From contig JAHDLO010000018.1 of NCBI GenBank assembly GCA_018432235.1, forward strand, positions 1 through 64,000: a stretch of DNA of 64,000 nt. Direction: 5' to 3'. This document shows positions 45,360 through 54,273 of the stretch, piece by piece. Made by a program: the position numbers and the translations under genes. This DNA is from Clostridiaceae bacterium (GTDB lineage Bacteria > Bacillota > Clostridia > Peptostreptococcales > Natronincolaceae). The notes beneath the pieces are model-generated. The model was not told where the DNA came from, ran no database searches, and saw only the letters and a list, made by a program, of their open reading frames with translations. Position 1 is the first letter of the stretch; the number at the start of each line of letters is the position of its first letter.

Positions 45360-46340
45360 CTATTCCTTTTCCATCAAGGCCTCCAGCAGCCTGTCAGGGG
45401 TTACCGGTATCTCCCTCATTCTTACTCCAACTGCATTGTATATTGCATTTAAAATGGCAGGGGCCGCTGCCACCATCACCGGCTCACCAACACCCTTTGC
45501 GCCATAGGGCCCCGTTACCTCCGGGTCCTCCACAATTATTTTTTTCACCTCAGGCATATCCAGTGCTGTAGGAATGATATAGCTGGAAAATCTATTGTTT
45601 CGTATTTCTCCGTTAGTAAGCCTTAAATCCTCCATCAAGGCATAGCCCAAAGCCATAGAAAAGCCGCCGTCTATTTGTCCCTCCAGCAGCTGGGGATTAA
45701 TAGCCCTGCCCACATCCTGAGCGCAAACAGCCTTAAGAACCTCAACAAAGCCGGTTTGCGTATCCACCTCCACCTCTACACCATATACGGAAAAGGTATA
45801 GGGCCAGTAGGGCGCCCCCTGCCCGGATTCTTCCTCCATTTTCGTGGTGCCAGCCGTAAAGCTTTCCTCAAAGCACAGAGGCTCCGTCAGTGCCTTTGCT
45901 ATGTCCTCAAAGCTGATGGCGCTTTGTGGGTAGCTCTCCAAATATACTTTTTTATTTTCTACCCTGATTCCTACAGCGCTATTCAGCAGCAATTTATCTA
46001 TTGCTATATATATTAGCCCTTCCTTGAGGGCTTCGCAAGCTTTTTTTATGGCATTGCCGGTGTTATAGGTTTGTCTGCTGGCGGCAGCGGTGCCGGCGTC
46101 AGGTGTATTTTCCGTGCTTTCACAGTAAAATTTAATATCCTCAATTGATACCCCCATAGCCTCTGCCGCTATCTGCTGTAAAACCGTCTTAGCCCCCTGG
46201 CCTACCTCTGTCGCTCCGACATAAATGCCTATTTTCCCATCGGTCTCCAGCTTAGCTCTGGCCCGAGAGACATCGGGAAAGCCATTGCCGTAGCCAGTGC
46301 CATAAAAACCACAGCCTATGCCAATTCCTCGCTTTTTCAT
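45360..46340 (-). CDS. Xanthine dehydrogenase, molybdenum subunit, C-terminal half
   Basis: A 326-residue protein equal to the C-terminal molybdopterin domain of xanthine dehydrogenase-type hydroxylases: GIGCGFYGTGYGNG, YVGATEVGQGAKTVLQQIAAEA, NTPDAGTAAASRQT and GPYGAKGVGEPVMVAAAPAI, whose GVGEP contains the catalytic Glu. The normally continuous ~750-residue subunit is split: this ORF opens with an ATG overlapping the stop of the preceding half (ATGA) and has its own GGAGGTG site 7 nt upstream. The two halves total about 747 residues, so nothing is missing. Confidence 0.88.
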   Translation of the reverse strand: MKKRGIGIGCGFYGTGYGNGFPDVSRARAKLETDGKIGIYVGATEVGQGAKTVLQQIAAEAMGVSIEDIKFYCESTENTPDAGTAAASRQTYNTGNAIKKACEALKEGLIYIAIDKLLLNSAVGIRVENKKVYLESYPQSAISFEDIAKALTEPLCFEESFTAGTTKMEEESGQGAPYWPYTFSVYGVEVEVDTQTGFVEVLKAVCAQDVGRAINPQLLEGQIDGGFSMALGYALMEDLRLTNGEIRNNRFSSYIIPTALDMPEVKKIIVEDPEVTGPYGAKGVGEPVMVAAAPAILNAIYNAVGVRMREIPVTPDRLLEALMEKE

Positions 46341-47602
46341 TCAATGGCACCTCCATCAGCTCCAGTATTCTGATTCATCCATTCAGACACCTTATCAATA
46401 CATTCTACTAATGGCACACTATGATGTAGCAGCTGCCCTGTCGCTGTTCTATCGCCTGGCTTGAAGCAATTCTTAAGACGAAATTCAATAGGGTCCAGCC
46501 TTAGCTTTTCCGCCAGTATATCCATCTGCTGCTCATGGGCTATCGGCACCTGAGTCGCACCAAAGCCCCGCATGGCTCCTGCAAAGGGATTGTTTGTATA
46601 GACCACATAGCTATCTACCTTAACATTTGGAATCACGTAGGGTCCTGTCGCATGAACACCTGCCTTCCTTATAACGTTAATTGCCCAAGAAGCATAAGCA
46701 CCGGTATCTCCAACTATGCTTGCCTCCATTGCTATAAGCTTGCCCTCTGCATCCGCTGCGGTTTTGTATGTCATCACCATTGGGTGCCGTTTACTATGGG
46801 CTGCAAAGGATTCCTCCCGACTATAAACTGCCTTGACAGGCCTTCCGATTAATATAGCCGCCAGGGCAAGATGAATCTGCAGTGTGATATCCTCTCTGCC
46901 GCCAAAGGCGCCCCCTACCGCAGGATTTATAACCTTAATACGATCTAAAGGAAGCGCCAATGCCTCTGAAATCTCCTGTCGGTCAAAGTGCGGATATTGT
47001 GTTGCGACGCAAACAACCACCTGACTACCCTCTAAATAGGCTAGGCCTGCCTCCGGCTGAAGGAAGGCATGGTCCACCATAGAGGTTCTATAGGTGTTTT
47101 CCGCTACAGCTGCTGCCCTGTCAAAGGCTGATTCAACATTTCCTCTCCTCAGCTTGTAATGATATATCAGATTTCCTTTATCATGAATTTTAGGTGCATC
47201 AGATTGCATGGCCTCAATGGCATCAAAAACCCCTGGAAGCTCCCTGTAATCAATTTTAATTTTTTCTATAGCCATATGGGCGATTTTTTCCGAGGTAGCT
47301 ATGACAAATGCAATTGGGTCCCCTATACTTCTTACCTTCTTACTGCAAAAGACCTCATGGTCCTTAAAAAGAACCCCATAATGATTATGGGGGACATCCT
47401 TAAAGGTCAATATTTTGATAACACCCTTCAGCCCTTCAGCTTCGGTGGTATCAATAGTAATTTCTGCATGGGGCTTTGATGAGCGAAGGGTTTTACCGTA
47501 AAGCATACCCGCCATATACAAATCCTGTGGATAGCTGGCCCTGCCGGTTACCTTAGCCGGACCGTCAACCCTAATTTCAGCCTTCCCAACCTGCTTAAGC
47601 AT
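46337..47602 (-). CDS. Xanthine dehydrogenase, molybdenum subunit, N-terminal half
   Basis: A 421-residue protein equal to the N-terminal part of the molybdenum subunit: the a/b hammerhead domain (VGKAEIRVDGPAKVTGRASYPQDL) and the first Mo-cofactor domain with GGAFGGREDITLQIHLALAA and NPFAGAMRGFGATQVPIAHE. It ends at a linker just before the second domain, which is encoded by the overlapping next gene. It overlaps the Fe-S subunit gene by 8 nt at its own start. Hydroxylates hypoxanthine to xanthine, or runs urate/xanthine interconversion. Confidence 0.88.
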   Translation of the reverse strand: MLKQVGKAEIRVDGPAKVTGRASYPQDLYMAGMLYGKTLRSSKPHAEITIDTTEAEGLKGVIKILTFKDVPHNHYGVLFKDHEVFCSKKVRSIGDPIAFVIATSEKIAHMAIEKIKIDYRELPGVFDAIEAMQSDAPKIHDKGNLIYHYKLRRGNVESAFDRAAAVAENTYRTSMVDHAFLQPEAGLAYLEGSQVVVCVATQYPHFDRQEISEALALPLDRIKVINPAVGGAFGGREDITLQIHLALAAILIGRPVKAVYSREESFAAHSKRHPMVMTYKTAADAEGKLIAMEASIVGDTGAYASWAINVIRKAGVHATGPYVIPNVKVDSYVVYTNNPFAGAMRGFGATQVPIAHEQQMDILAEKLRLDPIEFRLKNCFKPGDRTATGQLLHHSVPLVECIDKVSEWMNQNTGADGGAIE

Positions 47603-48080
47603 TAGAATCCCCTCCGGTATTTAAATATCCTGCAGCAGTCTCTATAGCATCGACTATTTTGTTATAGCCGGTACATCTGCATAGGTTTCCTGATATACCC
47701 TCCCTTATCTCATCCCTTGTAGGTATAGGGTTTTCGTCTAAAAGCACCTTGGCGGAAAGCACCATACCCGGTATGCAAAAGCCGCATTGGACGGCACCCT
47801 TTTCAAGAAAGGCTCTCTGTATGGGATGCAGCTTATCCTTAGTTGCCATCCCCTCTATGGTTATGATTTCCTTACCCTCTGCCTGAAAGGCCATAACCAT
47901 ACAGGAGTTGACGGTTTTTCCCTCCATGATAACTGTACAGGCACCACATTCTCCCTCACCGCAGCCCTCCTTGGTTCCGGTAAGGTGCAGCGCATCTCTT
48001 AATAAGTCCAGCAATCTCATTTCCTCATGTATTTCGGCGCTACGTTCTTCACCATTAACCCTTAAAGAAATCTCCTTCAT
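47595..48080 (-). CDS. Xanthine dehydrogenase, 2Fe-2S subunit
   Basis: A 161-residue protein with two [2Fe-2S] clusters: the plant-ferredoxin type CGEGECGACTV plus later Cys (about residues 39-60), and the helical cluster with CGFCIPGM and CRCTGY (about residues 98-140). It passes electrons from the Mo site to the FAD subunit. Tightly packed: it overlaps the downstream Mo-subunit gene and follows the FAD gene by 15 nt. Confidence 0.94.
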   Translation of the reverse strand: MKEISLRVNGEERSAEIHEEMRLLDLLRDALHLTGTKEGCGEGECGACTVIMEGKTVNSCMVMAFQAEGKEIITIEGMATKDKLHPIQRAFLEKGAVQCGFCIPGMVLSAKVLLDENPIPTRDEIREGISGNLCRCTGYNKIVDAIETAAGYLNTGGDSNA

Positions 48081-48095
48081 TCCCCAACGCCACCT

Positions 48096-49010
48096 TTATA
48101 TATTTTGATAGCCGAGGGCCTTCCTCAAGGCCTCTTTAAAAACACCCTTAACTGCCTCACCCTTATATTCAGCCCCGGACCGTCCCCTTAAACGCTCCTT
48201 TAGCACCTGCTTAAACAGCTCAGCAGCAGCTTCTATGCTGCCGTCATTGATTGCTTTGCCTTCTAGACAGGCCTCTACCTCATATTCACGTTTGGGAATT
48301 TTCCCACAGGCACCCGATGCTAATCTAACGTTTTTGAAGGCATTATCCCCTACCTCAACAAAAGCCGCCACCGCAATTCTGGATATTGCCAGAGCCTTTC
48401 GCAGCCCCAGCTTTGCAAAGCCCAGTGATTGATTCTCCTTAAGGCTGCTGAAGGCTATGCTGCATAGCAGCTGATTGGGCAATAGCTTTACACTTCCCTT
48501 ATCTAATATAAAGCCCTGCAAGGACATCGTCTCTTCCTTTTCCCTGCTTCTGACGATAGCTTCTGCCTCCAATGCCAATAAAACCGGAATTATGTCAGCA
48601 GCAGGAGAAGCGTTGCAAATATTTCCTCCGATTGTAGCGGCGTTCCTGATTTGAGGTGAGCCCACCGATAAGGCAGCATCTGCCAGCCCCTTTAGATTTT
48701 GACTAAAAAAAGGACTTTTTGCTATTTCGCTGAAGGTTACACCAGCCCCTATTTTTATCATTGTCTGCTCTGTTATTCTCTTTAAACCATCTAACCCAGT
48801 GTCCGCCAGCTGTTTGCTATATTCAGATATGCCCTTCAGTTCATTAATACCTGATATATCCAGCAATACCTCCGGCTCCAGCTTTTTTTCCCGCAGTTTA
48901 AGTATAATATCAGTACCTCCGGCAATTATGCAGACCTTCCCCTGATGGTCCTGTAAGAGCTTCAGCACCTGTTGAAGCTCCGCCCCCCTATAAACCGATA
49001 AAGGCGCCAC
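48096..49010 (-). CDS. Xanthine dehydrogenase, FAD-binding subunit
   Basis: A 304-residue CoxM/XdhB-type FAD subunit: IIAGGTDIILKLREKK, IKIGAGVTFSEIA, SVGSPQIRNAATIGGNICNASPAAD, then the C-terminal CO-dehydrogenase flavoprotein domain (FAKLGLRKALAISRIAVAAF, RLASGACGKIPKREYEVEACL). It starts at GTG behind GGGGGAGG. Part of a four-gene xanthine dehydrogenase unit. Confidence 0.93.
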   Translation of the reverse strand: MAPLSVYRGAELQQVLKLLQDHQGKVCIIAGGTDIILKLREKKLEPEVLLDISGINELKGISEYSKQLADTGLDGLKRITEQTMIKIGAGVTFSEIAKSPFFSQNLKGLADAALSVGSPQIRNAATIGGNICNASPAADIIPVLLALEAEAIVRSREKEETMSLQGFILDKGSVKLLPNQLLCSIAFSSLKENQSLGFAKLGLRKALAISRIAVAAFVEVGDNAFKNVRLASGACGKIPKREYEVEACLEGKAINDGSIEAAAELFKQVLKERLRGRSGAEYKGEAVKGVFKEALRKALGYQNI

Positions 49011-49024
49011 GGCTTCACCTCCCC

Positions 49025-50368
49025 CTATATCCTCCTATTTACACCGCTGACTGCCAGCTGCTGCTCCAGTATTCTAGTGGATTCCTTTAAAATTTCAGCC
49101 TCATTAAGGGTCTTCAGCACTCTATCCGCCATAACTATTTTACCGTCAATAATTGTTGTCTCAACATCGGTGCTGCTGGCGGAGTACACCAGCTGTGAAA
49201 TGATATTGCCCTCATTATTTGGTGCCATATGCAGCTTTTTCGTATCCATAATCACGATATCCGCCAGCTTGTTTACCTCAAGGCTCCCCAGCTTATCCGC
49301 CATCCCCATTGCTCTGGCTCCCCCCATGGTGGCCATTTCAAAGACCGTCTCAGCAGGCATTGCTGTAGGGTCTAAGAGCCTTGCCTTCTGGATCAGTGCA
49401 GCACTCCTCATCTCCTGAAAAATATCCAGATTATTATTGCAGGGTGCGCCATCGGCCCCCAAGGAAACCTCAACCCCCATGGACAAAAGCTCCGGAATTT
49501 TGGCTATGCCTGAGGCCAGCTTTAAATTTGAATTGGGGCAATGGGCAACCTTTGTGCCGGTATCCGCCAACAGCCTCATTTCCTCCTCCTGCAGCCATAT
49601 GCAGTGGGCTAGTATTAAATTCTCTCCCGTCAGACCAAGGTGGTGAAGATAGCTTATATTTCTCATGCCTCTATCCCTTTCCACAACCTTGATTTCTCCT
49701 TGATTTTCTGATGCATGGGTGTGCAGCATGACACCATATTCCCTGGCCAGCCGGCCCGCCTCAACCAACAACGCCTCAGAACAGGAAACCACAAACCTCG
49801 GTGCAAAGGCATATTGAAGCCTGCCATTTCCTTTGTTATGCCATTTTTTCAGCAGTGCTACAGACTCAGCGATGGCCTCCTTTGGATTTTCCATCAAGGC
49901 CGCTGGGACACCCCTGCCGTAATCCATCATGCACTTTCCTGCAATGGCCCTGAAGCCGCTCTCGTAAAGGGCCTCAAAGGCTGCCTCCGTATGGTTTACC
50001 GTCTCCATATCTATAATTGAAGTGGTACCCCCCTTTATAAGCTCTGCAATTCCCAGCTTAGCCGATAAATAATTTGACTCGGCGGTGTGGGCCGCCTCCA
50101 AGGGCCAAACCCGTTCCCTCAGCCAATCCAACAGCTCTAAATCGTCCGCCTGATTCCTGAAGATGGCCTGAGTCAGATGAATATGAGTTTGTATGAGGCC
50201 GGGAATCACCACCTTACCGCTGGCATCCAGTACCTCATCGGCTTCATAGCTTAGCAGACTGTCTATTGCCTTAATTTTATTGTCCTCTATAAAAATATCT
50301 CCCCGAAATATTCTCCTTTGTTTATCCATTGTTACCAGTGTTCCGTTTTTAATCAGCAGAGTTTTCAT
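49025..50368 (-). CDS. Amidohydrolase, guanine-deaminase-like (SsnA/AtzB group)
   Basis: A 447-residue metal-dependent amino-hydrolase: HxH in PGLIQTHIHLTQAIFR, GIAELIKGGTTSIIDME, HTHASENQGEI, LILAHCIWLQEEE, and the catalytic Asp in LGADGAPCNNNLDIFQEM. This is the fold of guanine deaminase, 8-oxoguanine deaminase and MTA/SAH deaminases. In a xanthine dehydrogenase/adenine deaminase operon, guanine to xanthine is the most economical assignment; deamination or ring hydrolysis of an imidazole intermediate is an alternative. Spaced 14 nt before the FAD subunit gene. Confidence 0.82.
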   Translation of the reverse strand: MKTLLIKNGTLVTMDKQRRIFRGDIFIEDNKIKAIDSLLSYEADEVLDASGKVVIPGLIQTHIHLTQAIFRNQADDLELLDWLRERVWPLEAAHTAESNYLSAKLGIAELIKGGTTSIIDMETVNHTEAAFEALYESGFRAIAGKCMMDYGRGVPAALMENPKEAIAESVALLKKWHNKGNGRLQYAFAPRFVVSCSEALLVEAGRLAREYGVMLHTHASENQGEIKVVERDRGMRNISYLHHLGLTGENLILAHCIWLQEEEMRLLADTGTKVAHCPNSNLKLASGIAKIPELLSMGVEVSLGADGAPCNNNLDIFQEMRSAALIQKARLLDPTAMPAETVFEMATMGGARAMGMADKLGSLEVNKLADIVIMDTKKLHMAPNNEGNIISQLVYSASSTDVETTIIDGKIVMADRVLKTLNEAEILKESTRILEQQLAVSGVNRRI

Positions 50369-50490
50369 TTTTGCTCCTCCTTTATTAGTGCCTCATGCAT
50401 CGATATGACGTATAATGCTACATTTTAATTATACCCCATAGCCATCCATGACCGCTAAGGAATTGGAAATCAGCTTCCTAGCTTATTATT

Positions 50491-50520
50491 GCGGCAGAGG
50501 CATGTATGACCCTCTGCCGC
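50491..50520 (-). terminator. Hairpin after the purine permease gene
   Basis: A perfect 10-bp stem GCGGCAGAGG/CCTCTGCCGC (50491-50500 with 50511-50520) lies 20 nt past the permease stop. The following minus-strand bases AATAATAAG are not a strong T tract, so it may only attenuate or stabilise mRNA between the upstream BMC genes and the xanthine dehydrogenase genes. Confidence 0.5.
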
Positions 50521-50539
50521 CATTAACTATTATACTATT

Positions 50540-51865
50540 TTATACCAGATGCTTAAGGATGAAAATAATAAAAAGCCCATACATTATAGGAGAAACCTGA
50601 CGGTATTTTCCTGTTAATACCTTTAAAAGCACATAGGACATAATACCGAAAACAATCCCTTCGGCAATGCTATAGGCCAGAGGCATCATTATAATTGTTA
50701 GGAAGGCTGGAATTGCCTCTGTAAAATCCTCAAGATTAATCTTAAGTATTGGTGACATCATGAATAATCCCACCAAAATAAGCACCGGTGCGGTTGCCTC
50801 TGAAGGCACTAAGGTAAAGATAGGGGCAAAGAATAAGGCCAGCAGGAACAGACCCCCTGTAGTCAAAGCTGTTAAACCGGTTCTTCCACCCTCTGCGACA
50901 CCAGAAGCACTTTCAACATAAGTGGTAACAGTACTGGTTCCCAGCATCGCACCTACTGTTGTACCTATGGCATCTGCAAATAGTGCCTGCTTAGCCTTAG
51001 GCAGCTTTCCGTCCTTATCCAGCATATCGGCCTTTGAAGCGACACCCACCAAGGTTCCTAATGTATCAAATAAATCTACAAACAGGAAGGTGAAGACGAT
51101 AACCACCATATCCATTGAGAATATATTTGAGAAGTCAAATTTAAAGAATATCGGCTCCAGCGAAGGTGGTAAACCAATGAATTTTTCCGGCATAGGCGTA
51201 ACACCCATAGGAATTCCCACCACCGTAGTTAAAAGAATGCCCAAAAGCAAGGCCCCCTTAACCTTTTTAGCTAAAAGCACCCCTGTTATGACTAAACCAA
51301 TTAACGCCAGCAGAACACCGGGGCTTGTAACATCCCCCAGGGTAACAGAGGTTGCCTCTAAGGGTACAACAATTTTTGCGTTGGATAAGCCTATGAAGGC
51401 AATAAATAGCCCTATACCAACGCTTACGGCATGCTTTATGTTTAGTGGTATGCAATTTACTATGGCCTCTCTTACGTTTAAGAAGGTTAGGATTATAAAT
51501 ATGATGCCTTCTATTAAAATAGCGGTTAGTGCAAATTGCCAGGAATAACCATAGGTGAGAACAACGGTAAAGGCGAAAAAGGCATTAAGTCCCATTCCTG
51601 GTGCCAGTGCAAAGGGATAATTGGCAACAAAGGCCATAACTAATGTGGCAATGGCTGCTGATAGTGCCGTGGCTGTGAAGAGGGCATTAATATCCATTCC
51701 TGTACTGCTTAATATGCCCGGGTTGACGCTTAAAATGTAGGCCATTGTCATAAAGGTGGTGATACCAGCTAAAACCTCAGTTTTAACTGTTGTTTTGTGT
51801 GCCTTGAGCCTAAAGGCTCTTTCCAATAGGCTGCTATTCATAGCTTCAGGTTTACTACTCATCAT
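50540..51865 (-). CDS. NCS2-family purine permease (AzgA-like)
   Basis: A 441-residue integral membrane protein with about 12-14 hydrophobic segments, of the adenine/guanine/hypoxanthine (AzgA/PbuG-like) branch of NCS2 transporters. Landmarks: EVLAGITTFMTMAYILSVNPGIL, GMGLNAFFAFTVV, FVDLFDTLGTLVGVASK and GTSTVTTYVESASGVAEGGRTGLTAL. It supplies purine bases to the deaminases encoded around it. I looked for a purine riboswitch in the leader and did not find one. Confidence 0.93.
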   Translation of the reverse strand: MMSSKPEAMNSSLLERAFRLKAHKTTVKTEVLAGITTFMTMAYILSVNPGILSSTGMDINALFTATALSAAIATLVMAFVANYPFALAPGMGLNAFFAFTVVLTYGYSWQFALTAILIEGIIFIILTFLNVREAIVNCIPLNIKHAVSVGIGLFIAFIGLSNAKIVVPLEATSVTLGDVTSPGVLLALIGLVITGVLLAKKVKGALLLGILLTTVVGIPMGVTPMPEKFIGLPPSLEPIFFKFDFSNIFSMDMVVIVFTFLFVDLFDTLGTLVGVASKADMLDKDGKLPKAKQALFADAIGTTVGAMLGTSTVTTYVESASGVAEGGRTGLTALTTGGLFLLALFFAPIFTLVPSEATAPVLILVGLFMMSPILKINLEDFTEAIPAFLTIIMMPLAYSIAEGIVFGIMSYVLLKVLTGKYRQVSPIMYGLFIIFILKHLV

Positions 51866-52087
51866 TAGACCCCCTTATTTAATAGGCATTATTTTACTTA
51901 TGCCTGTGGATTTATATCCACTCCCAAGGTGTCATTTGTCCATATCCTCCCTCCGATAGTTATATTTATTGCAGTACCCCAATGCCCTCGCCACTTAGAT
52001 CAGTGGTATTAAAGAATTTAACCAAGGCCTAACCGCCCTAACCTAAGCCTTAACAACAGAAGGCACTGGCACTGAATAGCTGATTAT
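51866..52087. other. Gap between permease and adenine deaminase paralogue
   Basis: About 220 nt without a gene. A short perfect hairpin GTGGAT-ttat-ATCCAC lies near 51906-51921 in the permease leader. The purine-riboswitch core is absent on the minus strand. Confidence 0.45.
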
Positions 52088-53911
52088 TTATTCTACTACA
52101 GGTGCTAAAATCTGAAAGCTATTGACATCAATAAGACCCTTGTCGGTGATCTTCCATTTAGGGCTTGTGGATAAGGCTAAGAAGGAAAGATGCATAAAGG
52201 GGGCATGAACCCCACAGCCCAGCTCCGCCTTAACTAAGCCCTCCAATGCGGCAATTCTGCTGCTGACCTCTGTGCCTGTAAGCTCATCGGTGATTAAGCC
52301 CCCAACCGGCAGCCTTAATTCACCAATGATCCGTTTATCCTTGGCTACAGCGATACCGCCACCCATTGCAATCACATGATTGACTGCTGCTGCGATATCC
52401 TCCAGGCTGGCCCCCACAGCGATGATATTATGGGTATCATGGGCCACGCTTTCTGCAAAGGCTCCCTTTTTCAGTCCAAAGCCCTTAACAAAGGCCTTGC
52501 CGATATTGCCATTTCTACCATATCGCTCAATGCATACTATTGCCAAGGCATCCTGTGCTGTATCCGGCAATACCCTTCCCTGTTGAACCCTTAGTCTCAG
52601 CTGAAGGCTGCCTGAAAGGTTTTGATCCGGAATCAGTTCAATGCATCTTACCTTAGCCTCATTACCTTTAGCGGTTATTGCCAGCGCCTGATCCGTCACC
52701 CTCTGGGCCTTAACCGAATCCTTTACAGTATGTGGATAGATGTATTTAGGCATATCTATTAATAGCTTCCCCTCAGCAGCCACCAGCTTACCCTCTAAAA
52801 ACACACCAGCCACCGTCATGGTATTTAAATCACTGATAATCGCTATGTCCGCCAGCTTTCCAGCCGCCAGCACACCTCTGTCCTCAAAGCCAAAATAGGT
52901 GGCAGGATTAATCGTCACCATTTGAAGGGCCTCTACAGGATGAACCCCCTCCTTGATGGTTCTTTTTACAATTTCATTCATATGCCCCAGCTTTTCCAAG
53001 TCCTCCGCCACCATATCATCGGTGGCCAGTATACATCTACGTGAATCCAAGCCCTCCTCAGTAACGGCCTTTATGCATTCCGCCATGTTTTTTTGAGTGG
53101 AGCCCTCCCGCATAAATACGTAGACCCCCTGACGGAGCTTTTCTATGCACTCTGCCTTTGTGGTGGTTTCATGACAGGAGCAGCTGCCGCCTGTGGCTAT
53201 AATATGGGCCGCCAGCTCTGCCCCAAATAGCTCCGGGGCATTGCCATCGACAATCTTTCCTATGCTTCTGGCATAGGTGGTGGCGGCCACCAGGTCCGTT
53301 ATGATTTCAGGTGTGTTTCTGTACACATGCCTTGCATTGCTGAAGCCCTGCAGCTCGCCTATGCCGATAACATTAGGATAGCTTAAGAGCTCCGCCATAT
53401 CCTTAGAGGTAATATCATAGCCTGCTGTTTCCAGCTGTGGGCAATCCGGTGTTAGGGCAGGAACCACTAAATGCACATGATTCGGTACTGTGCTGGCCTC
53501 CTCCGCCATTGCCTTAATGCCTATAGGGCCAAGGGCATTCCCTATTTCATGGGGGTCCGCCACCAGGGTCGTTGTGCCGGAGGGAATTGACAGCCTTGAA
53601 AATTCAGTTATGGTCAGCATACTGCTTTCAAAATGCATATGGGAGTCAATAAAGCCGGGGGCCAGATACTTATCCTGCAGCTCCACCACAATAGTTTCAG
53701 GCCCTATTAGGGCATCGGCCTTCCCCACCATCAAAATATGGTTTCCCTTTATGGCGATGTCTGCCCTGTATATCTCTCTGGTGAGGACATTGATGACATT
53801 CCCCTGACATAAAACAATATCCGCATAGGCCTTTTCTGACATCAGCACATCTATCAGCTGCCTGCTCTCAATAGCCCTTTTAATACCTAATGCATCCAAC
53901 AATACCTTCAC
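52088..53911 (-). CDS. Adenine deaminase paralogue, BMC-linked
   Basis: A 607-residue Ade-family amidohydrolase, clearly related to but diverged from the copy at 43620-45344. Metal-ligand blocks are kept: PGFIDSHMHFESSM, PSGTTTLVADPHEIGNA, IGIGELQGFSNA, VDGNAPELFGAELAAHI, CSCHETTTKAECIEKL, LATDDMVAEDLE and AFAESVAHDTHNIIAVG. The region before ADIVLCQGNVINV is about 12 residues longer and amphipathic. It lies next to the shell vertex gene, not beside xanthine dehydrogenase. Inference: deaminates 4-aminoimidazole to 4-imidazolone rather than adenine. Confidence 0.8.
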   Translation of the reverse strand: MKVLLDALGIKRAIESRQLIDVLMSEKAYADIVLCQGNVINVLTREIYRADIAIKGNHILMVGKADALIGPETIVVELQDKYLAPGFIDSHMHFESSMLTITEFSRLSIPSGTTTLVADPHEIGNALGPIGIKAMAEEASTVPNHVHLVVPALTPDCPQLETAGYDITSKDMAELLSYPNVIGIGELQGFSNARHVYRNTPEIITDLVAATTYARSIGKIVDGNAPELFGAELAAHIIATGGSCSCHETTTKAECIEKLRQGVYVFMREGSTQKNMAECIKAVTEEGLDSRRCILATDDMVAEDLEKLGHMNEIVKRTIKEGVHPVEALQMVTINPATYFGFEDRGVLAAGKLADIAIISDLNTMTVAGVFLEGKLVAAEGKLLIDMPKYIYPHTVKDSVKAQRVTDQALAITAKGNEAKVRCIELIPDQNLSGSLQLRLRVQQGRVLPDTAQDALAIVCIERYGRNGNIGKAFVKGFGLKKGAFAESVAHDTHNIIAVGASLEDIAAAVNHVIAMGGGIAVAKDKRIIGELRLPVGGLITDELTGTEVSSRIAALEGLVKAELGCGVHAPFMHLSFLALSTSPKWKITDKGLIDVNSFQILAPVVE

Positions 53912-53957
53912 CTCCCTTAGTACCTTGCATCACTTCACGTTTAAATGCCGGAAGGTA

Positions 53958-54248
53958 CTAACTCTTGTCATTAATAAAATCCCTATAGATGTCAATATTA
54001 TCAACGATGCCTATAATTGCAGCGTCTATAGGGGATTGAAGCTTATCGGCAGCATATCTGGCGGCTGTCCCCTTAGTAAAAATCACAATTTCGCCTATGC
54101 CGGCACCTACGGTATCTACAGCTACCAAGGCTTCACCAACGGGGGCCTTCTCCAGATTTAAGGGCTGTGTTACCATCAGCTTAGTACCCGTCAAGCGTTC
54201 ATCCTTCCTTGTCGCAACCACCGTTCCAATAATTCTGCCTAAATACAT
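53958..54248 (-). CDS. BMC vertex protein, EutN/CcmL family (BMC-P)
   Basis: A 96-residue pentamer-forming microcompartment protein: MYLGRIIGTVVATRKDERLTG, VAVDTVGAGIGEIVIFTKG, and the C-terminal PIDAAIIGIVDNID are diagnostic. BMC-P pentamers cap the vertices of the polyhedral shell. Together with the three BMC-H genes it provides the minimum parts for a closed shell. Confidence 0.95.
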   Translation of the reverse strand: MYLGRIIGTVVATRKDERLTGTKLMVTQPLNLEKAPVGEALVAVDTVGAGIGEIVIFTKGTAARYAADKLQSPIDAAIIGIVDNIDIYRDFINDKS

Positions 54249-54273
54249 AATTTCATCTCCTTCATATTGGCGT

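Noticed and set aside
45360..47602. Frameshift pseudogene of the xanthine dehydrogenase large subunit
   Set aside because: The second ORF has its own ribosome site and an ATGA overlap at a domain boundary, so a natural split is more likely.
49025..50368. Assignment as 5'-deoxyadenosine/MTA deaminase
   Set aside because: The fold cannot exclude it, but the operon of free-base purine enzymes makes guanine deaminase or an imidazole-directed hydrolase more likely.
51866..52087. Possible purine riboswitch before the NCS2 permease
   Set aside because: The conserved core (TATAATC, ATATGG and GTTTCTACC-type blocks in order) is not present on the minus strand; only a short unrelated hairpin is seen.
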